Origin: Desulfosporosinus sp. HMP52 | GTDB lineage: Bacteria; Bacillota; Desulfitobacteriia; Desulfitobacteriales; Desulfitobacteriaceae | Length of the DNA: 58,937 bases | Direction: 5' to 3' | Assembly (NCBI RefSeq): GCF_000765145.1 | Contig: NZ_JMGA01000005.1 | Span: forward strand, 1-58,937 | In this document: positions 52,860 through 58,937 of the stretch, piece after piece | Layout: every line of letters begins with the position of its first letter | How positions within the stretch are numbered: the stretch's first letter is position 1 | The notes under the pieces: generated by a model | Told to the model about the DNA's origin: nothing | The model's input: only the letters and a program-made list of their open reading frames with translations | The model's database searches: none | Made by a program: the position numbers and the translations under genes

Positions 52860-53669
52860 CTATTCCGTCTCTTTCTGAGCCTTTTGAACTACAAGTTCCA
52901 GCTCTGAATGCCAATCTATTCCCTCTTCATTTTGCAAACCTAACCAAGCTAAATATTCAATATTTCCCTCTGGTCCACGAATTGGTGAATAGTTTAACCC
53001 TAAGACCCGAAATCCTATACCTTCTGCTTGACTTAAAACTGTCGCAATAACTTGCTTATGAACGCCACTATCTCTTACAACGCCTTTTTTCCCCACATGC
53101 TCTCGCCCAGCCTCGAATTGAGGCTTGATCAGAGCTACTACTTGTCCATCATCTTTAAGGATTGCTATCATTGCCCCAAAGATTTTAGTAACCGAAATAA
53201 AAGCAACATCCGTTACAACCCAATCAACTTTCTCCGGCAAGGTATCCTTAGAGAGATAACGTGCATTTACTCGCTCCATGGAGACAACCCGAGGATCTGT
53301 CCGCAGTTTCCAGTCTAACTGCCCATACCCGACATCAACTGCATATACTCGTTTAGCACCGTTTTGTAAAGCACAATCTGTAAACCCTCCCGTCGAAGCC
53401 CCTATATCTACGACTACTTTGTCCTTAAATGAGATGGGAAAAGCCTCCAGTGCTTTGGCCAGTTTTAATCCTCCCCGCGAAACAAATGGCAGGATCTCTC
53501 CTTTCAACTCAATTATAGATTCTAGAGAAACTTCTACCCCCGGTTTATCTACACGTTGTCCGGCTACAAAAACAATTCCTGACATTACCATTGCTTTAGC
53601 CTTCTCACGGCTGGCTGCCAAGCCGTTCTTGACCATTAACACATCAATTCGTTCTTTTCCTTTAGCCAC
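52860..53669 (-). CDS. tlyA: TlyA-type rRNA 2'-O-methyltransferase
   Basis: 269 aa. S4 RNA-binding domain (about 8-65: DVLMVKNGLAASREKAKAMV), linker, then FtsJ-like methyltransferase with SAM site VVDIGASTGGFTDCALQNGA and AVDVGYGQLDWKLR. Family members methylate 16S and 23S rRNA cytidines; some are called hemolysins for historical reasons. Between dxs and nadK, as in other Clostridia. Confidence 0.92.
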   Translation of the reverse strand: MAKGKERIDVLMVKNGLAASREKAKAMVMSGIVFVAGQRVDKPGVEVSLESIIELKGEILPFVSRGGLKLAKALEAFPISFKDKVVVDIGASTGGFTDCALQNGAKRVYAVDVGYGQLDWKLRTDPRVVSMERVNARYLSKDTLPEKVDWVVTDVAFISVTKIFGAMIAILKDDGQVVALIKPQFEAGREHVGKKGVVRDSGVHKQVIATVLSQAEGIGFRVLGLNYSPIRGPEGNIEYLAWLGLQNEEGIDWHSELELVVQKAQKETE

Positions 53670-53701
53670 TGTATCCCGTCCTTTAACCTTGAGCAGAAAT
53701 T

Positions 53702-55588
53702 TTACGACTGAGCAACGTTGCGAAATAGCCTTAGCCGTTCAGCGGCTTGCATAATACCCTTTGTTGATAAACCATGGATCGAAAGCAATTGAGGAATTGG
53801 GCCTTGATCAACAAAACCAGGGTATCCCAATCGTTCGACTGTTACTCCGCTGAGCCCTTCTTCTTCAAGAAATTCTAGAATCGCGCTTCCCATGCCCCCT
53901 TTAAGAGAATGGTCTTCTAAGGTGATAATCTTTTTAGTGAGTCGAGCATAGTGAGATAAGAGTTTACGATCTAAGGGATTTATATAACGCAAGTTTATAA
54001 CAGCGGCGTCTACCCCGCGCTGACTTAATTCTTGTGCCGCCTGAAGACAAGTATGTACCATTGGGCCAATCCCAATTAAAGTTACATCTCTGCCATCTCT
54101 CAAGACTTCTGCTTTTCCAATAGGAATTTCGGTTAGGTCATCATCTAGCGTCACACCTTGCCCCACTGATCTTGGATACCGCAAGGCAACCGGGCCGTCA
54201 TGTTTTAGTGCCGTAAAAAGCATATGGCGCAACTCATTTTCGTCTTTAGGAGCCATTAAAACCAGGTTAGGAATGATTCTAAAAAAGGATATATCAAACA
54301 CTCCATGATGGGTGGGTCCATCATCACCGACAATACCGGCACGGTCAATTGCCAAAACAACATTGGCTCCTTGCAAACAAACATCATGCAAAACTTGATC
54401 ATAGGCTCTTTGATAAAAGGTAGAGTATATGGCGACTACAGGTTTTAGACCCCCGAAAGATAATCCAGCGGCAAATGTCACTGCATGCTGCTCAGCAATC
54501 CCCACATCAAAAAAGCGTTTAGGAAATTCCCTTGCGAATTCTTTCAGACCTGTTCCACTGGGCATTGCTGCAGTAATCGCCACAATTTTTGGATTTTCCT
54601 TAGCCAGCTTACAAAGAGTTTCTCCAAAAACTGTGGTGTAGGTTGGGGGAGCGGATTTTTTAATGACTTTCCCAGTTTCCGGATCAAAAGGGCCTAGTCC
54701 ATGAAAAACATCCGGATTCTCTTCAGCCGGTTTGTACCCTTTTCCTTTACAAGTCACAACATGAACAAGAACCGGCCCTTTCTTATTCTTAGCTTGGTCT
54801 AACACTTGCTCTACACAGGCTTGATCATGACCGTCAATAGGGCCTAAATAGGTAAACCCTAACTCTTCAAAAAGCAGTCCGGGAACAAGTAAGTACTTTA
54901 CGCTATCTTTAGCTTTAGCAGCTAGCTTTGCTACCTGATTTCCTATCCCAGGAATTCGCTTTAATAGATACTCCAGATCTTCTTTTCGCTTATCATAGAG
55001 TGGATCCGTCCTTAATCGGTTCAAGTAGGTAGACATAGCGCCTACATTTGGTGAAATAGACATCTCATTGTCATTCAAAACCACAATGACGTTGGTTTCA
55101 CTATGTCCTGCGTGATTTAAGGCTTCGTAAGCCATCCCACCAGTCATAGCTCCGTCTCCAATGACAGCCACAACATGGTGTTTTTCTCTCAGAACATCCC
55201 GAGCTTTGGCATACCCAACTGCGGCTGATATGGATGTGCTGGAGTGGCCTGTTTCAAAACTGTCGTGGGGGCTCTCTCCTCGTTTAGGGAAGCCTGACAA
55301 TCCTTTGTACTGACGAATGGTCTTAAACTGTCTTAATCGCCCTGTCAAAAGTTTATGTACATAGGTTTGGTGACCGACATCCCACACAATTTTATCCTGG
55401 GGGCTATCAAATATTCGATGTAACGCCAAGGTTAGTTCCACAACCCCCAGGTTCGGCGCTAAATGCCCTCCGTTTTTGGAGACCACTTTTATCATTTCTT
55501 CTCGAATCTCTTGCGCCAACATATTTAGCTCTTGAAAATCTAGCTTGCGCAAGTCCCTAGGTTCTTGGATCCTTTCAAGAAGTCCCAT
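53702..55588 (-). CDS. dxs: 1-deoxy-D-xylulose-5-phosphate synthase
   Basis: 628 aa, first step of the MEP isoprenoid pathway: pyruvate plus glyceraldehyde 3-phosphate, thiamine diphosphate dependent. [20 protein letters not shown] is the ThDP site, [18 protein letters not shown] follows; [20 protein letters not shown] and [19 protein letters not shown] are conserved. Forms an isoprenoid cluster with ispA. Confidence 0.96.
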   Translation of the reverse strand: MGLLERIQEPRDLRKLDFQELNMLAQEIREEMIKVVSKNGGHLAPNLGVVELTLALHRIFDSPQDKIVWDVGHQTYVHKLLTGRLRQFKTIRQYKGLSGFPKRGESPHDSFETGHSSTSISAAVGYAKARDVLREKHHVVAVIGDGAMTGGMAYEALNHAGHSETNVIVVLNDNEMSISPNVGAMSTYLNRLRTDPLYDKRKEDLEYLLKRIPGIGNQVAKLAAKAKDSVKYLLVPGLLFEELGFTYLGPIDGHDQACVEQVLDQAKNKKGPVLVHVVTCKGKGYKPAEENPDVFHGLGPFDPETGKVIKKSAPPTYTTVFGETLCKLAKENPKIVAITAAMPSGTGLKEFAREFPKRFFDVGIAEQHAVTFAAGLSFGGLKPVVAIYSTFYQRAYDQVLHDVCLQGANVVLAIDRAGIVGDDGPTHHGVFDISFFRIIPNLVLMAPKDENELRHMLFTALKHDGPVALRYPRSVGQGVTLDDDLTEIPIGKAEVLRDGRDVTLIGIGPMVHTCLQAAQELSQRGVDAAVINLRYINPLDRKLLSHYARLTKKIITLEDHSLKGGMGSAILEFLEEEGLSGVTVERLGYPGFVDQGPIPQLLSIHGLSTKGIMQAAERLRLFRNVAQS

Positions 55589-55632
55589 CCTTCTTCCCCC
55601 CTTGTAATTAAGCTGTATTCAAAGCAGAAAAT

Positions 55633-56073
55633 CTAAATTAGAAGACTTACTATTATCCCAACAATGACTCCCCCAAAAACTTCGAAAGGAGTATGTCCAA
55701 TCAGTTCTTTTAATCGTTTTTGAGCAAGATCCGGTCCATGATATAAAAACTCAATTAATTTATTCAGAACCTCGGCCTGTTTTCCGGCAGCCCGTCTGAC
55801 TCCGGTAGCATCATATAAAACAACTATCAGGAAAACAGCCGCTACCGCAAAAATGGGCGAATCCCAGCCATGGTATTTCCCAACACCTAAAGCCAATGCA
55901 CTCACCATTGCGGAGTGGGAACTGGGAAAACCACCGGAACTAAAAAATAATGAGAAATTTAGTTTTCTTATTACAATTAGATTAACGATTACTTTTAAGA
56001 ACTGGGCAGAAAACCAGGCAGTAATCGCCGAAATCAGGATTGCATTGTGGAAAATCCCCAGAAAAAAAGGCAT
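55633..56073 (-). CDS. divergent PAP2 family membrane protein (DUF212)
   Basis: 146 aa, four or five helices. AWFSAQFLKVIVNLIV, SSGGFPSSHSAMVSALALGV, YDATGVRRAAGKQAEVLNKL and LIGHTPFEVFGGVIVGIIVS match DUF212 (acid phosphatase/vanadium haloperoxidase related). It may be a lipid phosphatase serving isoprenoid recycling, given ispA and dxs on both sides; inference. Confidence 0.88.
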   Translation of the reverse strand: MPFFLGIFHNAILISAITAWFSAQFLKVIVNLIVIRKLNFSLFFSSGGFPSSHSAMVSALALGVGKYHGWDSPIFAVAAVFLIVVLYDATGVRRAAGKQAEVLNKLIEFLYHGPDLAQKRLKELIGHTPFEVFGGVIVGIIVSLLI

Positions 56074-56087
56074 AATATCTACCTCTT

Positions 56088-56954
56088 TTAGTGTTTGCGT
56101 TCTTCAATATAAAGTGCCAGCTCATTAAGAAAGTTTCCCTTTTGGCCGAATGGTTTAATTGCGGCTTGAGCTTTGAGAATTTGAGAATGCAATTCTCCAG
56201 ATGCTCCTTCAAGCCCTAGCAAAGAAACGTAAGTCGATTTGCCCTGTCGCAGGTCACTCCCAGCGGGCTTACCGAGAATTTCACTGTCCCCAATCACATC
56301 TAAAATATCATCTTTTATCTGAAATGCTAACCCTAAGGCTTGAGCATAATCAGTAAGAGCTTGTATATCATCTTCAGTCCCACCACCTAAAACTCCTCCG
56401 AGACGTGCCGAAACAGTTAATAAGGCGCCCGTTTTACCCTTATGAATTTCTTCAATCTCAGGCAAGGTAAGGACTATTCCCTCGGCGGCTACGTCCGCAA
56501 CCTGCCCCCCAACCATACCGTCTTTTCCTGAAGCAACAGCGACTTCACGAATAATCCGCAGTTCCCTTTCCGGTTGACCTAGCTCTAAACTGGCCAGCAG
56601 TTCAAACGCATAGGTTAAGAGGGCATCTCCCGCCAGAATTGCTCCCGCCTCACCGTAAACTTTATGATTGGATAATCTCCCCCGGCGATAGTCATCATTA
56701 TCCATCGCCGGCAAATCATCATGAATTAATGAGTAGGTATGGATAAGTTCCAGAGCTGCAGCGGCTCTTAGGATACTTTCAGGTTTTCCACCCACAGCTT
56801 CGGCTGAGGCTAGCGCTAACACAGGGCGAATCCGTTTTCCCCCTCCGATTAAGGAATAATACATACTCTCATCTAGACTATTCTTTCTCCATGGCAACTG
56901 TGCCAGAGTTTCTTCGATCATAGTCAGATATCGTTGAAAGGTTTCCTTAAACAC
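56088..56954 (-). CDS. ispA: farnesyl/geranyl diphosphate synthase
   Basis: 288 aa, trans-prenyltransferase. Substrate motifs: first Asp-rich SLIHDDLPAMDNDDYRRGRL, second IKDDILDVIGDSEILGKPAG. GGGKRIRPVLALASAEAVGG near the start. Chain length is probably C15. Two bp after xseB. Confidence 0.95.
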   Translation of the reverse strand: MFKETFQRYLTMIEETLAQLPWRKNSLDESMYYSLIGGGKRIRPVLALASAEAVGGKPESILRAAAALELIHTYSLIHDDLPAMDNDDYRRGRLSNHKVYGEAGAILAGDALLTYAFELLASLELGQPERELRIIREVAVASGKDGMVGGQVADVAAEGIVLTLPEIEEIHKGKTGALLTVSARLGGVLGGGTEDDIQALTDYAQALGLAFQIKDDILDVIGDSEILGKPAGSDLRQGKSTYVSLLGLEGASGELHSQILKAQAAIKPFGQKGNFLNELALYIEERKH

Positions 56955-56956
56955 GT

Positions 56957-57265
56957 CTAACGTTCATCCTTCCCATCAAAACTAGCTGGCTTTATTTGCA
57001 ACTGTCCATCTGAACCTTCAAGCAATATCTCCATCTGTTTTTCTGCTTGATCCAACACCTGTGAGCAATATTGAACGAGACCTACGCCATCCTTAAATAA
57101 GTTCAGAGCCTTTTCTAAAGGCAGATCCTTTTGTTCCAGCATCCTTACAATTTCCTCCAAAGTTTGAAGCCCCATTTCTAAGGATTTTGGTTCATCGGCT
57201 TTAGTCTCTTCTACTTTATCATGCTCTAAATTGAAAAGATCCCCCGTAGCTATATCTATACTCAT
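56957..57265 (-). CDS. xseB: exodeoxyribonuclease VII small subunit, N-terminally extended
   Basis: 102 aa. The conserved XseB part, LQTLEEIVRMLEQKDLPLEK and ALNLFKDGVGLVQYCSQVLD, covers residues about 33-85. The first 30 residues (acidic, DEPKSLEMG) are an extension beyond the usual 70-80 aa; an internal ATG (MGLQTLEE) at residue 31 could be the true start. Overlap with xseA is absent: 3 bp apart. Confidence 0.92.
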   Translation of the reverse strand: MSIDIATGDLFNLEHDKVEETKADEPKSLEMGLQTLEEIVRMLEQKDLPLEKALNLFKDGVGLVQYCSQVLDQAEKQMEILLEGSDGQLQIKPASFDGKDER

Positions 57266-57268
57266 AGA

Positions 57269-58480
57269 TTAAATCCCCTTCTCCAAAACGCTGCAGTTTA
57301 GACGCCCTTCGCTTAAACGAACTTGTATTTGTGAATCAACCTCGATATCATGAATCGACCGAAGCAAGGTACCGTCTTCTTTATAAGCCAGCGAGTAGCC
57401 TCTTCCCAGAATCGCTAAAGGGCTTAGTAAATCCAGCTTTGCAGCCAATAAATTTAGTATACCATTTTTATCGATTACAAATCTAGTCATCCCCTCTTGA
57501 AGGCGCATTTGCAAAGAATCTAAGCGTTGACGATTCTGATCTATTCGCCAGAAAGGGTCTCTGAGGGGCCCCTTGTTAGCAAGGCCCGTAATCTGCTGCC
57601 GTTTCCGTTCAATTAATAGTGCCATAGCCCCCCGCATCCGAAGGCTCATTTGAGCTACTAACAACTGAAGCTCATCTAAAATTGGCACAGCCAGCTCTGC
57701 TGCGGCTGAAGGGGTCGGTGCCCTTAAATCTGCTACGTAATCTGCAATGGTTACATCGGTTTCATGACCTACCGCTGATATAATAGGAATAACCGAAGCG
57801 GCGATAGCACGGGCAACTATATCGGTATTAAAAGCCCATAGTTCTTCTAAAGAACCTCCGCCTCGCCCGACAATAATAACATCTACAGACCCATGGCGAT
57901 TGAGACGCTCAATCGCTTGAGCCACTTCAAAGGGTGCCCCTTCACCTTGGACAGCAGCTGGCGCTAAGATCCAGGACATCCTGGGATGACGGCGTTCAAT
58001 GATATTGATAATATCTCGAATTGCTGCCCCTGTCGGGCTTGTTACAATACCAATGCGCCTGGGCAAGCGTGGTATACTCTTCTTGCGGTTGGGATCGAAC
58101 AATCCTTCTTCAGCCAGCTTCTTTTTCAACTGTTCAAAAGCCAAGTACAGTTGACCAAGCCCACTGGGTTCCATTTCCTCTGCATAGAGTTGTATGGTAC
58201 CATCCCGCTCATACATACGAATATTGCCACGAATTAGAACTTTTAGACCATCTGAGGGAAGAAAGCGCACTCGTTCTGCTCGACTCTTAAACATTACTCC
58301 TCTTAGATTCGACGTCTCATCTTTAAGGGTAAAATACCAATGACCTGAAGCGCGATGATATTTAAAGTTTGAAAGTTCCCCGCTAATCCAACAATTATGT
58401 AAATCCCAATGTTCCTGCAAGACCTGACTTATTCGGCCCACCAACTCAGAAACAGTCCATATTTTCGGCACAAACTTCAC
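57269..58480 (-). CDS. xseA: exodeoxyribonuclease VII large subunit
   Basis: 403 aa. OB-fold N terminus with CWISGELSNFKYHRASGHWY, TLKDETSNLRGVMF, then the nuclease domain with GIVTSPTGAAIRDIINIIER, DVIIVGRGGGSLEELWAFNT and ISAVGHETDVTIADYVADLR. Degrades single-stranded DNA with XseB. First gene of xseA-xseB-ispA. Upstream lies the GC-rich fold-back element. Confidence 0.95.
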   Translation of the reverse strand: MKFVPKIWTVSELVGRISQVLQEHWDLHNCWISGELSNFKYHRASGHWYFTLKDETSNLRGVMFKSRAERVRFLPSDGLKVLIRGNIRMYERDGTIQLYAEEMEPSGLGQLYLAFEQLKKKLAEEGLFDPNRKKSIPRLPRRIGIVTSPTGAAIRDIINIIERRHPRMSWILAPAAVQGEGAPFEVAQAIERLNRHGSVDVIIVGRGGGSLEELWAFNTDIVARAIAASVIPIISAVGHETDVTIADYVADLRAPTPSAAAELAVPILDELQLLVAQMSLRMRGAMALLIERKRQQITGLANKGPLRDPFWRIDQNRQRLDSLQMRLQEGMTRFVIDKNGILNLLAAKLDLLSPLAILGRGYSLAYKEDGTLLRSIHDIEVDSQIQVRLSEGRLNCSVLEKGI

Positions 58481-58570
58481 CTCACTGCTATAATATCACA
58501 AAGAAAAGACAGGAGGAAATAATGAGGCTGCCTTTGGGCGCTACTGATTTTTCGGGATAGATCTCATCCT

Positions 58571-58590
58571 GACAGGGGACGGTTCCTGTC
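58571..58590. repeat. short hairpin GACAGG-N8-CCTGTC
   Basis: Perfect 6-bp stem with loop GGACGGTT, directly left of the GC-rich element. Its CAGG-N8-CCTG layout repeats that of the hairpins at 5892-5970. The loop motif GACGGTT recurs inside the GC-rich element (58649). Confidence 0.5.
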
Positions 58591-58595
58591 GGGCT

Positions 58596-58786
58596 CTGGA
58601 GGGAGCGCGTTTCTGCACGCGTCTGCGAGTTCCGCCGCTGGCTCGCTGGACGGTTCGCGAGCGCGTCCGAACCTCCAGGTATTTCTGCATGTGAACCTGC
58701 GGCGCGCTACGGGGACGCGAACCGTCGGCCCTCGCCTTAACGCGGCTCCACTGACGCATCCGCTTTGCAGAAAAGCGCTCCTCCAG
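58596..58786. repeat. GC-rich fold-back element of about 190 bp
   Basis: Unusually GC-rich for this genome. Nested inverted repeats: CTGGAGGGAGCGCG (58596-58609) against GCGCTCCTCCAG (58775-58786); TTTCTGCA (58610-58617) against TGCAGAAA (58766-58773); GACGGTTCGCG (58649-58659) against CGCGAACCGTC (58716-58726). A third CTGGAGG copy lies inverted at 58672-58678, and TTTCTGCA repeats directly at 58682. Reading frames through it give Arg-rich nonsense, so it is probably not coding. The arms fold back on each other, suggesting a mobile or structured-RNA element. Confidence 0.6.
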
Positions 58787-58937
58787 CCAGTTTGTTGGGA
58801 TTGGAAGTAGAACTTTAGGGGTGCTATGGTAAGACATCGTGGAATCTTTTTCATCATCTGCTGATGCTGCGAAGCGGCATGGGAGGCTACCCTTAAAAAT
58901 CCCCCAAAACACTCCTAATAATAGACCCGAAAGACAG

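Noticed and set aside
52860-53669. Hemolysin toxin
   Set aside because: TlyA-type proteins were once named hemolysins; the S4 plus SAM-methyltransferase domains show an rRNA methyltransferase.
58541-58912. Long open frames of 97-123 codons on the minus strand across the GC-rich region
   Set aside because: The frames are open because of high GC, give Arg/Ser-rich low-complexity text, lack good ribosome sites, and coincide with nested inverted repeats.

Overview
The window looks like a chromosomal segment of an anaerobic, endospore-forming Peptococcaceae-type Firmicute, most like Desulfosporosinus or Desulfitobacterium. This rests on gene content and gene order (spo0A-spoIVB-recN-argR-nadK-tlyA-dxs-ispA-xseB-xseA; spoIIAA-spoIIAB-sigF; spoVAC-D-E-F; xerD-deoB-punA-pdp), on purine-rich Shine-Dalgarno sites, and on the lactate oxidation genes. 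The genus is an inference. I saw no rRNA or tRNA gene, CRISPR array, intact insertion sequence or prophage. Most genes lie on the minus strand; the plus-strand exceptions are the spoIIA operon and a few small or unknown genes.

Region 1 (1-11.4 kb) is a lactate-use island: a GlcF/GlcD-type D-lactate/glycolate dehydrogenase pair, two full lactate permeases, a FadR-type GntR regulator, and a LytS/LytT two-component system. Candidate regulator sites sharing the core TGGTCTGA lie upstream of glcD and of the second permease. Between the regulator and the second permease are the decayed remains of another lactate permease on the opposite strand and two copies of a hairpin repeat.

Region 2 (11.4-28.2 kb) is mixed. 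It holds rluB, two glycosyltransferase genes with a long hairpin over the start codon of one, spmA/spmB, gerW, a DUF2953 gene, an overlooked 40-codon membrane-protein gene, a DUF4474 gene, scpA/scpB, trpS, a site-2-type protease, a DHH-CBS-nucleotidyltransferase fusion, PspC-type membrane proteins, an LCP cell-wall ligase, and a Pro/Tyr-rich protein behind a sigma-K-like promoter. It ends with a clear lysA pseudogene.

Region 3 (28.2-38.7 kb) holds a three-gene cluster related to the 2-hydroxyacyl-CoA dehydratase activator superfamily, the spoVA genes, the spoIIA operon encoding sigma-F and its control proteins, and dacF convergent to it.

Region 4 (38.7-58.5 kb) holds nucleoside salvage (pdp, punA, deoB), xerD, a YqzK-like small protein, ald, spoIIM, an endonuclease Q-like gene coupled to a Nudix hydrolase gene, spo0A, spoIVB, recN, argR, nadK, tlyA, dxs, a DUF212 membrane protein, ispA, xseB and xseA. 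The last 0.4 kb contains a GC-rich fold-back element of about 190 bp with nested inverted repeats, the most unexplained structure in the window.

The strongest leads for something undescribed are the GC-rich fold-back element, the split activase/dehydratase-like trio, the 40-codon gene, the start-codon hairpin, and the sigma-K-linked Pro/Tyr-rich protein. No complete novel system is obvious from sequence alone.
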